From: Pseudoprevotella muciniphila | Lineage (GTDB): Bacteria; Bacteroidota; Bacteroidia; Bacteroidales; Bacteroidaceae | Reading direction: 5' to 3' | Assembly (NCBI RefSeq): GCF_003265305.2 | Contig: NZ_CP033459.1 | Location: 2,542,001 to 2,606,000 of the forward strand | DNA length: 64,000 nucleotides | In this document: positions 42,050 to 52,699 of the stretch, in pieces | Layout of the letters: every line of letters begins with the position of its first letter | Position numbering within the stretch: the first letter of the stretch is position 1 | Notes under the pieces: model-generated | What the model was told of the DNA's origin: nothing | Databases searched by the model: none | What the model saw: only the letters and a program-made list of their open reading frames with translations | Made by a program: the position numbers and the translations under genes

Positions 42050-43171
42050 TTAACTAAAAGCACTCTCAAGAAAAGATTGAGCCCTTTTTCGCTGTTCCGA
42101 AAGGGTGGCGGCTATGCGCTCATGTGGCAGTTCGTAGTCGCAGTTCGCATTGTATTCCTTCGGACTGTTGAGAAAGTTCTGCGGGATATCGAAAAGCCGG
42201 GCAATACTGCTGAATCTTGCCGCGCCGCGCTCCTTGTTGATTATGCAGACAAAAGGTTTGTCGAAAAGGATGGCGAAAACGCTTGCGTGGTATGAATCTG
42301 TCAGAATGAATCTTGCCGAATTAAATGCGTTCAGCCACCATTCCACGCTTGGTTGAATGCGCGCCTCTAACGGATACTTATTACCATCCACTGGCGCCAC
42401 TGCTGCAAATGGTGTCAGTCCTTGTTCGCGGGCTATGCGGCTGGCGAGGGCTGTCTTTTCTTCTGTTGCATCAAGGAAACAGCAGAGCAAATTACCCGAC
42501 GGTGCTTCAGGCTGTGTTTCCGAAACGATTTGACGATAGTCATCGGCATTGAGCAACATCACGGGGTCTGGCATCTGCTGTACCTTCGCGCCGAGGTGAT
42601 TTCTGCATAACTCAATGCCGCTGTCCTCGCGTACGGAAGCGGCATCGAACAAACGTATCAAATCACTGCAAACAGCAGTCTCTTCAGGTGTGTATTCCCA
42701 TTTTTCAGTCCCGAAAGAGGCTGCGTAGGCAATGCGGTGTACATCCTTCCAACCGGATGCAAAGTTGAGGTAGTAATCAGCGATGCGTTCCACAAATGGT
42801 GGGCGCCACACCTGATCGCTACCCACCACGAGTGCATCATATTCGCCCTCTTTTATCTCGCTGAAACGGCGTACTATGCGGCGTCTTATGTTGTGCTCAA
42901 TAAAGGGAGTGATGCGTTGCATCACCGCATCGAACTCGCTATTCAACCTCCGCTCGTTGCGGATATATACCGGCTTGCGCAAGACATATTTGCGGAAAAA
43001 GCGCCAAGAGTAAGCAAGCGGTGCTTTCCATGCCGGCAAGTGCCAATGATACGGGCAGTCGATGAGCGTGACATCGTGCCCCTTCTCTTGCAACACCTGT
43101 TGCAAAGCGTAAGCCTGCAATATCCCGCCGAAATTTACATCCAAAGAATGTGTAAAAACGGCTATCCGCAT
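42050..43171 (-). CDS. Polysaccharide pyruvyl transferase family protein
   Basis: A 373-residue protein that starts MRIAVFTHSLDVNFGGILQA and continues YALQQVLQEKGHDVTLID, the typical start of the PS_pyruv_trans family. YDALVVGSDQVWRPPFVER and RFILTDSYHASVFAILFDKP are the other two conserved blocks (GSDQ and TDSFHA type). The family adds a pyruvate ketal from phosphoenolpyruvate to a hexose, giving a negative charge, although this subgroup is also found with other roles. It lies between the kinase gene and the flippases. Confidence 0.88.
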   Translation of the reverse strand: MRIAVFTHSLDVNFGGILQAYALQQVLQEKGHDVTLIDCPYHWHLPAWKAPLAYSWRFFRKYVLRKPVYIRNERRLNSEFDAVMQRITPFIEHNIRRRIVRRFSEIKEGEYDALVVGSDQVWRPPFVERIADYYLNFASGWKDVHRIAYAASFGTEKWEYTPEETAVCSDLIRLFDAASVREDSGIELCRNHLGAKVQQMPDPVMLLNADDYRQIVSETQPEAPSGNLLCCFLDATEEKTALASRIAREQGLTPFAAVAPVDGNKYPLEARIQPSVEWWLNAFNSARFILTDSYHASVFAILFDKPFVCIINKERGAARFSSIARLFDIPQNFLNSPKEYNANCDYELPHERIAATLSEQRKRAQSFLESAFS

Positions 43172-43235
43172 CCGAAGTGCTTGCAGAGTTTATGTTATAA
43201 GAAAGAATGAAAACAGTCGGGAAATCTCTCAACAA

Positions 43236-45740
43236 TCATCCTTTCTTATGGTGTTTCTTTTTCTTTTTCTTCTTACTACCAAACAAGCGTTCGAGAAGTC
43301 CTTTGCGAGTACCCGTCTTTCCCTTCTGTGCATCGACTTGGTTGTCTTCATAGCCGTAACCATAGCCGTATCCATAGCCGTAACCATATCCATAGCCGTA
43401 ACCATATCCGTAGCCGTAACCATATCCATAGCCGCCATATTTACTACCAACTGTTTTGCAGTCGTTAAGGATGAGGCAAAGGTGGTTGAATTGTTTGCTT
43501 TGGTAAATGTTCTCCAGTTCGGGAAGATAACGGCGGTCAATCTTACCGGTACGCATCACGTATAATGTAACATCTGCCACGTGTGCCAAAAGTTTTGCAT
43601 CTGCCAAAATCTGGCTTGGCACACAGTCGATAAGAATATAGTCGTACATCTCGCGAAGTTGAGTAATCAACTTGTCGAGGCGCTCGTTTGTGAAAAGTTC
43701 CGTAGGATTAGGTGGCTTCGGACCTGCAAAGATACAGTCAACTCCATTGAAGAAAGAATCTCTTTCAATGATTTCGCTGATATCATCGTCTATGCCTGAA
43801 AGATATGTACTCGTACCATGTGCTGCATGAGTTCCGATAAGTTTACTCTGTGTACGCTTGCGAAGGTCGGTGTCGAGCAGACAAACACGTTTGCCCTGGA
43901 TAGCCATCGCTACAGCAAGGTTGCGTGATACGAACGATTTACCTTCGTTGGGGATGGTAGAAGTAAGGAGGAATACTTTGGCTTCTTTATCCACAAAGAG
44001 CACGTTTGTTCGTAATATACGGAAGGCTTCTGTGATTTGGCTGTGCTTTTTCTCGTCGAACACGATGATGTTGCTACTGTCTTTCTTGTCGAGAGAAGGA
44101 ATCTCACCAAGAATAGGAATTGTGGTGTAATCCTCGATGTCGCGACGACCGCGAACACTCGTATTCCAGAAGAAGCGCAGAAGTTGAATCAAAACAGGTA
44201 ACAACATACCGACGATGAGTGCTACACCATAAATGAGCGACTTGTTAGGTGATACAATGGCACCACCGGTAGGCTCTTCCACAATGCGCACGTTGGCTTC
44301 GGTAATCGCCTTTTGCAGAGCATTTTCTTCGCGTTTATTGAGCAGATAGTTGTAGAGGTTCTCTTTCAGGCTCTTCTGCCGCATAATGCTCAGTGCCGTC
44401 TTTTCCAACTGGGGCATGGTGCTGAAATTGGCATCGGCTGTGGCGAGTTCTGCCTTGGCATGGTCCAGGCGGACGTTTTGCTGTGCGATGTGGTTGTCAA
44501 TAGAATTGAGCAACGCCTGTCGCATCGAAGTGCGATTGTTGTTCAGAAGCGTAACTTCTTTGTTGTCGGAATGGCGGGCCGTGTTATTGAGTTTGGCACG
44601 GTCGCGTTCGAGGGTCAGTTCGTTGTATTTCTGAATCTGGCTCTGGATGGCAATGTCGCTGAGCCCCCCAACAGCCGGAATAAGGTCTTCGCGTTTCGAA
44701 ACATCATTCAGGTAGTCGCGCACGGCCTTGGCAATGGAAATTTCAGTCTCTATCTCAACTGCTTTCTTTTCGGCAGCACTGCTTTGCGACATGTATTGAG
44801 AACTACCCGACGTAACGTCAAAAATGTTGTTGCGCTTTTTGAAATCAGCCAGATCGCTTTCCACGTCGGCAAGTTCCTGGCCGATGATACCGACACGCTG
44901 ATCTATGAATCGTTCAGTATTTACTGCTACACGATTCTTGTCCTCAATGATTGATTTGGAATATTCATCGAAGAGCGCGTGCAGAATGGAGTCTGAACGT
45001 TCTGGTATGGGATCAGTGCTTGACAGGCGGATAAGTTGCGTTTCTTCACTGACGAGTTCGCTTGCAATCTGTCCCTGATAACGTGCGGCGGCATTGAACA
45101 GGCCAAGTCGATTTACGATGACAGTGCTGCCTGTGCTGTGAGCAGTGGTGGGTTTGGCGGTAACAATCATGCTGCCTGCATTGCATGTTACCTTCTGCCC
45201 GAAGGTGAATGTCTGCGGGTTGACGTCTTGCCCATTGACAGAAATGATTTGGTATTTATCTGCAGATTTGATTTTTATCTCGCAACTTACCGGCTTTGTG
45301 AATTCGTTGGTGAATATAACCTCAATCGGACACGATGTGTTATAAACAGGATGATCGCGGAAAACTCCCTTCAAACTGTATGACACGTCCAAATGAAGAC
45401 GTTCTACTACACCACGCATCAGTTGGTTCGTCTTAAGCAGATAGAGTTCATTGCTCACACCGCTACCCGACAGACCTCCGGTTACTACAATGTCGCCCAT
45501 CACGTCGTTGCGCGACTTGGTCTTGTTTTCGTTGGTCTTGAAAAGCATGACCATCTGACTCTTGTAAGTGGGTGTCAGAGTGGCATAATACATGCGTGCA
45601 CCAACAAGGAAAATGATAGTGGACAACAGAATCCAATGCCAGTTGCCGATAATCAGACCGACAACGTCTTTCAGATTGATACCACCTTCGTTTTTCTTCT
45701 TTGAAGAAGAATTTTCGGTTGTTTCTTTGATATATTCCAC
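43236..45740 (-). CDS. Polysaccharide biosynthesis tyrosine autokinase (Wzc-like BY-kinase)
   Basis: An 834-residue inner-membrane co-polymerase and kinase. It has an N-terminal Wzz domain with a first helix (HWILLSTIIFLVGARMYYA), a long periplasmic coiled-coil region, a second helix before residue 530 (YGVALIVGMLLPVLIQLL), and a cytoplasmic BY-kinase domain with Walker A TSTIPNEGKS (about 595-604), Walker A' VCLLDTDLR and Walker B YILIDCVPS. The C-terminus is a Tyr cluster: 15 tyrosines in residues 768-797, mostly alternating Y-G, then a poly-Lys tail. Such clusters are autophosphorylated to control chain length and export. The Y-G tract is unusually long and regular. Confidence 0.95.
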   Translation of the reverse strand: MEYIKETTENSSSKKKNEGGINLKDVVGLIIGNWHWILLSTIIFLVGARMYYATLTPTYKSQMVMLFKTNENKTKSRNDVMGDIVVTGGLSGSGVSNELYLLKTNQLMRGVVERLHLDVSYSLKGVFRDHPVYNTSCPIEVIFTNEFTKPVSCEIKIKSADKYQIISVNGQDVNPQTFTFGQKVTCNAGSMIVTAKPTTAHSTGSTVIVNRLGLFNAAARYQGQIASELVSEETQLIRLSSTDPIPERSDSILHALFDEYSKSIIEDKNRVAVNTERFIDQRVGIIGQELADVESDLADFKKRNNIFDVTSGSSQYMSQSSAAEKKAVEIETEISIAKAVRDYLNDVSKREDLIPAVGGLSDIAIQSQIQKYNELTLERDRAKLNNTARHSDNKEVTLLNNNRTSMRQALLNSIDNHIAQQNVRLDHAKAELATADANFSTMPQLEKTALSIMRQKSLKENLYNYLLNKREENALQKAITEANVRIVEEPTGGAIVSPNKSLIYGVALIVGMLLPVLIQLLRFFWNTSVRGRRDIEDYTTIPILGEIPSLDKKDSSNIIVFDEKKHSQITEAFRILRTNVLFVDKEAKVFLLTSTIPNEGKSFVSRNLAVAMAIQGKRVCLLDTDLRKRTQSKLIGTHAAHGTSTYLSGIDDDISEIIERDSFFNGVDCIFAGPKPPNPTELFTNERLDKLITQLREMYDYILIDCVPSQILADAKLLAHVADVTLYVMRTGKIDRRYLPELENIYQSKQFNHLCLILNDCKTVGSKYGGYGYGYGYGYGYGYGYGYGYGYGYGYGYEDNQVDAQKGKTGTRKGLLERLFGSKKKKKKKHHKKG
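43350..43439 (-). repeat. Tandem TAT/TAC-GGN codon repeat encoding the Tyr-Gly tract
   Basis: Thirty codons encode Y-G-G followed by Y(GY)13. The DNA is made of 6-nt units arranged in 12-, 18- and 24-nt higher-order blocks with TAT/TAC and GGN third-base variation, so it could gain or lose pairs by slippage without a frameshift. Confidence 0.9.
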
Positions 45741-45794
45741 TTTTTCAGGATTTTATCGTTATGAATTAAGTACTTTTCTTTGAATACGAGAGCC

Positions 45795-46580
45795 TTATTT
45801 TGTGAATACGGCAATTAGAGCAATGATAGATGATACTATACCAATGACTGAACCTGCTGCTGCAAGGGTAGAGAACGTGGAACTTCCCTTTACGCGAGCG
45901 GTGTTGTTGGGTTTCACATAAACCACATCGTTTTGCTGCAGGTAGTAGGCTGGCGAGTTGAAAATGTCAGCGCTCTTCGTCAAATCGATGTAATAGGCAC
46001 TACGCAGTCCTCTGTCTTCGCGAACAACGAGAATGCTGTCTCTTCGAGCGGTCTCGGGGAGATCGCCTGCCATGCTGAGTGCTTCAAGGATGGTAACGCG
46101 TTCTCCTGTGATAGTTTTCTGTCCGGGATTTTTTACTTCGCCCATTACGCTGATCTTGTAATCAGCCATTCGTACTGTGACGTTGGGCTCTTTCATATAA
46201 TCTTCCGCAATGAGACGTTTACGTATATCTTCGGATAGTTGACTTGTTGTCTTTCCTGATGCCAGAATCTTACCAACATAGGGGATGGTAACATAGCCTT
46301 GTGGGTCAATCAGAAAGCCTGCACCTTGCTGCCCCGATGATGTGGTTGTGCCAAGCATTTGAGAATTTTTGAAAGGCTTCATCAGTTCCTCGTTGTAGCC
46401 TGTAACGGTAACGTAAACGATGTCGTTCGGTTTCAGGCGAATAGCGTAAGTGTCGGCAATCCGCTGGGGCATGTTGACCAAATCCTCTGAGCCTTGAAGA
46501 TAAATCATTTTCTTCATGGAAACACAGGAGGAAAGCACTACTGCAATTAGTAGCAATAGGGATAAGTTGATTTTTTTCAT
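45795..46580 (-). CDS. Polysaccharide export lipoprotein (Wza-like, Poly_export/SLBB)
   Basis: A 261-residue outer-membrane exporter. The signal peptide ends in a lipobox (LLLIAVVLSSC, Cys at residue 19). The Poly_export domain follows (YAIRLKPNDIVYVTVTGYNE, YVTIPYVGKILASGKT), then an SLBB-type region (KISVMGEVKNPGQKTITGER), and a C-terminal membrane helix (STLAAAGSVIGIVSSIIALIAVF). It pairs with the Wzc-like kinase encoded 54 nt downstream to form the trans-envelope export channel. It is the first gene of the capsule operon, 260 nt from the predicted transcription start. Confidence 0.95.
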   Translation of the reverse strand: MKKINLSLLLLIAVVLSSCVSMKKMIYLQGSEDLVNMPQRIADTYAIRLKPNDIVYVTVTGYNEELMKPFKNSQMLGTTTSSGQQGAGFLIDPQGYVTIPYVGKILASGKTTSQLSEDIRKRLIAEDYMKEPNVTVRMADYKISVMGEVKNPGQKTITGERVTILEALSMAGDLPETARRDSILVVREDRGLRSAYYIDLTKSADIFNSPAYYLQQNDVVYVKPNNTARVKGSSTFSTLAAAGSVIGIVSSIIALIAVFTK

Positions 46581-46692
46581 TATGATTTAATTTATTTTTT
46601 TTTCTTTATAAACGTGATTTTGTAATGTTGAATTGACGAAAGTTTGTGGCATACAGGATGCAACTTGGAAATCGTCTGAAAAAAGAAGCAAA

Positions 46693-46728
46693 GCGATGGG
46701 GAGATAGCACAATATCTCTCCCTCTCGC
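46693..46728 (-). terminator. Attenuator-like hairpin in the capsule leader
   Basis: On the - strand GCGA-(GA)-GGGAGA-(GA)-TA pairs with TA-TCTCCCC-A-TCGC around the loop TTGTGC, and is followed by the T-rich tract TTTGCTTCTTTTTT. This is terminator-shaped and lies between the promoter at 46847 and the wza-like start at 46580, so it would stop the capsule transcript unless overcome. Confidence 0.6.
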
Positions 46729-46786
46729 TGCAGAACCTGTTTCTGCTCGAGAACACTATGTCTCTCAAGGATAAAGGCAACGCATG

Positions 46787-46819
46787 CAAACCCGTACCAG
46801 AGTATAAACTCACGGGTTT
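46787..46819 (-). repeat. Inverted repeat in the capsule 5' leader
   Basis: AAACCCGT (46787-46794) and ACGGGTTT (46812-46819) can pair, with GAG/CTC stacking further inside the loop. It lies just downstream of the promoter and upstream of the attenuator-like hairpin, so it may form a competing or stabilising RNA structure. Confidence 0.55.
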
Positions 46820-46846
46820 TTATGCCACGTTACACTCTACCAAGTG

Positions 46847-46854
46847 CAAAGTTA
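46847..46854 (-). promoter_or_regulatory. -7 promoter element TAACTTTG of the capsule operon
   Basis: Perfect TAnnTTTG on the - strand in the 354-nt gap between dapL and the wza-like gene (46581-46934). It gives a leader of roughly 260 nt. No inverted repeats flank the promoter, so there is no sign of DNA inversion control. Confidence 0.65.
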
Positions 46855-46934
46855 ACATTTTTTTATAAATAAGGAGTTTTTTTCTTTTTTTTATGAGTTT
46901 TAGATAAGGCTTTTTTTTTGTAAAATGAAGTTAG

Positions 46935-48182
46935 TCAGTTGTTGCGCAGGTCCTCTGTCCATTCGCTGATGCGCCGTAAGGCTTCTGCTGTCTTTTCATG
47001 TGTGCCAAAGGCTGTAAAGCGGACATATCCTTCTCCACTTGGTCCGAAACCGGCGCCTGGCGTGCAAACCACATTGGCACCCAGTAGCATATCCTCGAAG
47101 AATTGCCACGAACTGATGTCGGCGGGTGTGCGCATCCATACGTATGGTGCATTTTCTCCGCCATAAACATCGAACCCGAGACCGCGCAAGGTGGAAACCA
47201 TGAGGTCGGCGTTGTGCATGTAGTAATCGATGACAGAGCGAATTTGCGCTTTGCCTTCTGGCGTATAGATGGCTTCGGCAGCACGCTGTGAAATGTAGCT
47301 GGCGCCATTGAACTTCGTGCATTGCCGACGCAGCCATAGGGGATTGAGAGCTATGCTGCCACCTTGCCTTGTCTTGGCTGTAACATCCTTCGGAATGATG
47401 GTGTAGCCGCAGCGGACACCCGTAAAACCCGCAGTCTTGGAAAAACTGCGGAATTCAATAGCGCATTTTCGTGCGCCACTGATTTCGTATATCGAATGCG
47501 GTATCTCAGCGTCTCGGATGTATGCTTCGTAGGCTGAGTCGTAGAAAATGATGACGTCGTTCTCAAGGGCATAATCCACCCATTTCTGCAGTTCTGCGCG
47601 AGTGATGACAGTGCCTGTGGGGTTGTTGGGGTAACAGAGGTAAATCACATCGATGGTGCGGTCTGGTAACTTCGGTATAAAGTCATTCTCGGCATTGCAT
47701 GGCAGATATGTCACGTTTGACCATCTTCCCCTCGCGTCCTTTTCTCCTGTGCGTCCGTTCATGGCGTTGGAGTCAACATAGACGGGATAAACAGGGTCGG
47801 TAACGCCGATGACAGCATCGCTACTGATGAGCTCCTGTATGTTTCCTGTATCGCTTTTGGCGCCGTCATTGATAAATATTTCCTCTATGCAGAGGTCTAT
47901 GCCACGAGGCAGGAAGTCGTTCTTGAGGATGGCCTCGCGCAGGAAAGCGTAGCCCTGTTCGGGTCCATAGCCATGGAAGCCAGGCGAGGACGACATCTCG
48001 TCTGCCACCTTTCTGATGGCTTCGCATACAGCGGGACAGAGCGGTTGCGTTACATCGCCTATGCCTAAACTGATGATTTCTGCGTCGGGACATGCCTCTT
48101 TGTATGCTTTTACCTTTCCGGCAATGTCGGCGAATAAATAATTAGCTTGAAGTTTTAAGAAATTTTCGTTTACAAATGCCAT
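46935..48182 (-). CDS. dapL: LL-diaminopimelate aminotransferase
   Basis: A 415-residue PLP enzyme that converts tetrahydrodipicolinate directly to LL-diaminopimelate, bypassing the succinylase/acetylase steps. Visible landmarks: [69 protein letters not shown], and [17 protein letters not shown] with the PLP-binding Lys. The length fits the family. It is 12 nt downstream of dapF in the same operon, so these two genes perform consecutive steps toward meso-DAP and lysine. Confidence 0.96.
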   Translation of the reverse strand: MAFVNENFLKLQANYLFADIAGKVKAYKEACPDAEIISLGIGDVTQPLCPAVCEAIRKVADEMSSSPGFHGYGPEQGYAFLREAILKNDFLPRGIDLCIEEIFINDGAKSDTGNIQELISSDAVIGVTDPVYPVYVDSNAMNGRTGEKDARGRWSNVTYLPCNAENDFIPKLPDRTIDVIYLCYPNNPTGTVITRAELQKWVDYALENDVIIFYDSAYEAYIRDAEIPHSIYEISGARKCAIEFRSFSKTAGFTGVRCGYTIIPKDVTAKTRQGGSIALNPLWLRRQCTKFNGASYISQRAAEAIYTPEGKAQIRSVIDYYMHNADLMVSTLRGLGFDVYGGENAPYVWMRTPADISSWQFFEDMLLGANVVCTPGAGFGPSGEGYVRFTAFGTHEKTAEALRRISEWTEDLRNN

Positions 48183-48194
48183 GACTGATATGTT

Positions 48195-49007
48195 TTATGG
48201 AATATCGATTTCACCTTCAAATACAAATGTGGCAGGTCCAGTCATGTAAACATGATTGTCTGTTTCCCTCCATTCAATGTGGAGTGCTCCGCCATCCATC
48301 ACAACGTTGCTCGTCCTTCCGCAGCGGTGGGTGAGTGCGGCTGCCACAGCCGTTGCGCAAGCACCAGTGCCACAAGCCATCGTGATACCGCTTCCGCGTT
48401 CCCATACGCGGGTGCGGAGGCTACCATCTTCGTTGAGCCGTACGAATTCTATGTTGCAACGCTCAGGAAAAGCCGTATGGCACTCGAGAGTCTTACCCAG
48501 AACTCCGACGCAATCCACATTATCCGTAAATATGACGTAATGCGGATTTCCTATGGAAACGAATGTCCCTTCGGGCAGGTTGGCTTTTGGACAGAACTGT
48601 TCAGGGCAATCAAGAATGGGCTCGCCCATATCTACTGTAACCGAAGTAACAGTGTCATTGACGTCCACTTGCAGATCAAGCATTTTGATGCCAGAGAGCG
48701 TCTGAAGTCTGATTAGTTTCTCGCGGGTAAGTCCCTTTTCGTAAACGTATTTTCCTATACATCGGGAAGCGTTGCCGCACATCATGGCTTCGCTGCCATC
48801 GGCATTGAAGATGCGCATGGAAAAATCGGCACCTCCTATTGTGGGTTTGCCTATGAGTACTAAACCATCGCTGCCAATGCCTTTGTGTCTGTCGCTCCAT
48901 TGTGTAGAAAAAGCATTTGGGGCGCCTATTTTGTATAAGGAGCTGTCTATGTATATGTAGTCATTCCCGATGCCGTGCATTTTTGTGAAGTGAATTTTTC
49001 GTCCCAT
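48195..49007 (-). CDS. dapF: Diaminopimelate epimerase
   Basis: A 270-residue cofactor-free racemase that converts LL- to meso-diaminopimelate. The two catalytic cysteines are in [17 protein letters not shown] (Cys77) and [14 protein letters not shown] (near residue 217). The start [15 protein letters not shown] is the usual DapF N-terminus. It is transcribed from its own promoter, divergent from pyrG, and precedes dapL. Confidence 0.97.
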   Translation of the reverse strand: MGRKIHFTKMHGIGNDYIYIDSSLYKIGAPNAFSTQWSDRHKGIGSDGLVLIGKPTIGGADFSMRIFNADGSEAMMCGNASRCIGKYVYEKGLTREKLIRLQTLSGIKMLDLQVDVNDTVTSVTVDMGEPILDCPEQFCPKANLPEGTFVSIGNPHYVIFTDNVDCVGVLGKTLECHTAFPERCNIEFVRLNEDGSLRTRVWERGSGITMACGTGACATAVAAALTHRCGRTSNVVMDGGALHIEWRETDNHVYMTGPATFVFEGEIDIP

Positions 49008-49036
49008 TCGATAAAATAATGTTTGGATTTCGTCTG

Positions 49037-49044
49037 CAAATATA
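49037..49044 (-). promoter_or_regulatory. -7 promoter element TATATTTG of dapF-dapL
   Basis: Perfect TAnnTTTG on the - strand, 29 nt before the dapF start, in the 160-nt divergent region shared with pyrG. Confidence 0.65.
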
Positions 49045-49106
49045 AGACATTTTCAAGATAAAATGAAAAAATAATAGAAAAATTAAAGAAAAATATTGAA
49101 AAATGT

Positions 49107-50769
<1,663 letters not shown>

Positions 50770-50782
50770 CAGAAAAGAAAAT

Positions 50783-52447
50783 ATGTGTGGAATAGTTGGA
50801 ATCTTCAATGTGAAAGAACAAACCCCCGAACTGAGAAAAAAAGCCTTGTCGATGAGTCAGAAAATCCGCCACCGCGGACCAGATTGGAGTGGTATCTGGT
50901 GTGGAGGAACCGCCGTTCTGGCACACGAGCGGTTGAGTGTCGTTGACCCGGAGAGCGGAAAGCAACCACTCTTTTCGCCCGACGACAAACAAGTGCTTGC
51001 TGTGAATGGCGAGATATATAACCACAGGGAAATACGAAAAGCTTTTGCAGGAAAGTATGATTTCCAGACAGGGAGCGACTGCGAAGTGATTCTTGCGCTC
51101 TATCGTGAGAAAGGGATAGACTTCCTTGAAGACCTTTCCGGTATCTTCGCCTTTGCGCTTTATGATACATCGCGCGACGAGTTTCTGATAGCTCGGGATC
51201 CTATCGGGGTGATACCGCTTTACATAGGTTACGACCCTGACGGGAAAGTGTATGTGGCATCGGAGCTTAAAGCTCTCGAAGGACAATGCGAACGCTATGA
51301 ACCCTTCCTGCCAGGTCATTATTATTGGAGCAGGGAGGGCAAGATGAAGCGATATTATAAACGTGATTGGTTCTCATACGAAGCCGTAAAAGACAATGCT
51401 GCCTCAGTTGATGAAATAAGACAGGCGTTGTGCAGTGCCGTAAAACGTCAGCTAATGTCGGATGTGCCGTATGGGGTCTTGCTGAGCGGGGGCTTGGACA
51501 GCAGTATTATTGCTGCCGTGGCAGAGTTTTATTCTGAAAATCGTATAGAGGACAATGGAAAGACACGCGCTTATTGGCCCAGACTTCATTCATTTGCTGT
51601 GGGTCTGAAGGGAGCGCCCGACCTCGAAAAGGCGAAAATCGTAGCAGGGCATATTGGCACTGTTCATCACGAAATAAACTATACTATCCAAGAAGGGCTT
51701 GATGCTATTCGCGATGTCATCTATTTCATAGAAACATACGATGTAACCACTGTGCGAGCTTCAACACCGATGTATCTTCTTTCAAGGGTCATCAAGTCGA
51801 TGGGCATTAAAATGGTGCTATCGGGCGAAGGTGCGGATGAGATTTTCGGAGGTTATCTCTATTTCCATAAAGCCCCGTCGGCAAAGGATTTTCATGAAGA
51901 AACGGTGAGGAAACTCTCGAAGCTTTATATGTATGACTGCTTGCGGGCGAACAAAAGTCTTTCTGCCTGGGGGGTAGAAGGGCGTGTGCCTTTCCTCGAT
52001 AAGGAATTTCTTGATGTGGCAATGCGTACCAATCCTGAGACAAAGATGTGTCCCGGAAAAACTATTGAGAAGAAAATTGTGCGCGAGGCATTCTGCGATA
52101 TTCTGCCAGATGAGGTGGCATGGCGACAAAAAGAGCAATTTAGCGATGGAGTGGGCTATTCATGGATAGATACTTTGAAAAAAATAACAGAGGAACAAGT
52201 AACCGATGACCAGATGGCACATGCAGCAGAACGCTTCCCTATCAACACTCCGCTTAACAAAGAGGAATACTTCTACCGATCGATATTTACAGAGCATTTC
52301 CCAAGCAATTCCGCAGCATTGAGTGTACCTCAGGAGGCGAGTGTGGCTTGCTCCACTGCTATTGCAAGGGAATGGGACGAGGCGTTCAAAAAGCTCAACG
52401 ATCCGAGCGGCAGAGCAGTAAGCGGTGTACACGAGCAGTCATATTAA
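50783..52447 (+). CDS. asnB: Asparagine synthase (glutamine-hydrolysing)
   Basis: A 554-residue enzyme that makes asparagine from aspartate, ATP and glutamine. The protein begins MCGIVGIF; after Met removal Cys2 is the class II glutaminase nucleophile. The glutaminase domain has RHRGPDWSG and VNGEIYNH; the synthetase domain has the PP-loop LLSGGLDSSIIA, then VLSGEGADEIFGGY and GVEGRVPFLDKEFLD. The length matches E. coli AsnB. A hairpin terminator follows 22 nt after the stop. Confidence 0.97.
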   Translation: MCGIVGIFNVKEQTPELRKKALSMSQKIRHRGPDWSGIWCGGTAVLAHERLSVVDPESGKQPLFSPDDKQVLAVNGEIYNHREIRKAFAGKYDFQTGSDCEVILALYREKGIDFLEDLSGIFAFALYDTSRDEFLIARDPIGVIPLYIGYDPDGKVYVASELKALEGQCERYEPFLPGHYYWSREGKMKRYYKRDWFSYEAVKDNAASVDEIRQALCSAVKRQLMSDVPYGVLLSGGLDSSIIAAVAEFYSENRIEDNGKTRAYWPRLHSFAVGLKGAPDLEKAKIVAGHIGTVHHEINYTIQEGLDAIRDVIYFIETYDVTTVRASTPMYLLSRVIKSMGIKMVLSGEGADEIFGGYLYFHKAPSAKDFHEETVRKLSKLYMYDCLRANKSLSAWGVEGRVPFLDKEFLDVAMRTNPETKMCPGKTIEKKIVREAFCDILPDEVAWRQKEQFSDGVGYSWIDTLKKITEEQVTDDQMAHAAERFPINTPLNKEEYFYRSIFTEHFPSNSAALSVPQEASVACSTAIAREWDEAFKKLNDPSGRAVSGVHEQSY

Positions 52448-52468
52448 ATCCAAACAAATTGAGCATAA

Positions 52469-52502
52469 ATAATCGCTAAGTGTTTGATTACTTAGCGATT
52501 AT
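52469..52502. terminator. Bidirectional terminator between asnB and tRNA-Gln
   Basis: A perfect 13-bp stem, ATAATCGCTAAGT / ACTTAGCGATTAT, encloses an 8-nt loop. It separates two converging units; on the - strand it is followed by TTTATG and on the + strand by CTTTGTT, so the T-tracts are weak on both sides. Confidence 0.65.
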
Positions 52503-52507
52503 CTTTG

Positions 52508-52578
52508 TTGGGGTACCCGGACTCGAACCAGGAAAGGCAGGACCAGAATCTGCAGTGTTACCATTACACCATACCCCA
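52508..52578 (-). tRNA. tRNA-Gln (anticodon CUG)
   Basis: The - strand folds as a 71-nt cloverleaf: acceptor TGGGGTA/TACCCCA, D-arm GTGTAATGGTAACAC, anticodon arm GCAGA-TTCTGGT-CCTGC with anticodon CTG, and T-arm with GGTTCGAGTCC. Like E. coli glnV, it begins with an unusual U1-A72 pair, an identity element for glutaminyl-tRNA synthetase. The anticodon stem has one A-C mismatch next to the loop. The 3' CCA is not encoded. Confidence 0.93.
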
Positions 52579-52699
52579 AACTTGGGTGCATTCAGGACTA
52601 CCCGTCCCGTTTGCGGCTGCAAATTTACGTCAAGATTTTATAATTGCAAAATTTATACGTTATTTTTTACTATTTTTAGAAATAAAGTTGTCTGAGCAG

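Noticed and set aside
43350-43439. CRISPR-like or minisatellite array
   Set aside because: The repeat has no spacers and is in frame throughout a well-supported coding sequence.
43248-43565. Open frame on the + strand across the Tyr-Gly repeat
   Set aside because: It is the antisense shadow of a low-complexity repeat in the BY-kinase gene, giving a Val/Ala/Ile repeat with no support as a protein.
46592-46813. 73-residue open frame in the capsule leader on the - strand
   Set aside because: It needs a GTG start, spans the hairpins, has no recognisable composition or homology and ends in a poly-Lys artefact of an A-rich tract; the RNA-structure reading is better.
46581-46934. Invertible capsule promoter, as in Bacteroides fragilis
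   Set aside because: The inverted repeats in this gap lie downstream of the promoter and do not flank it, and no invertase gene is nearby.
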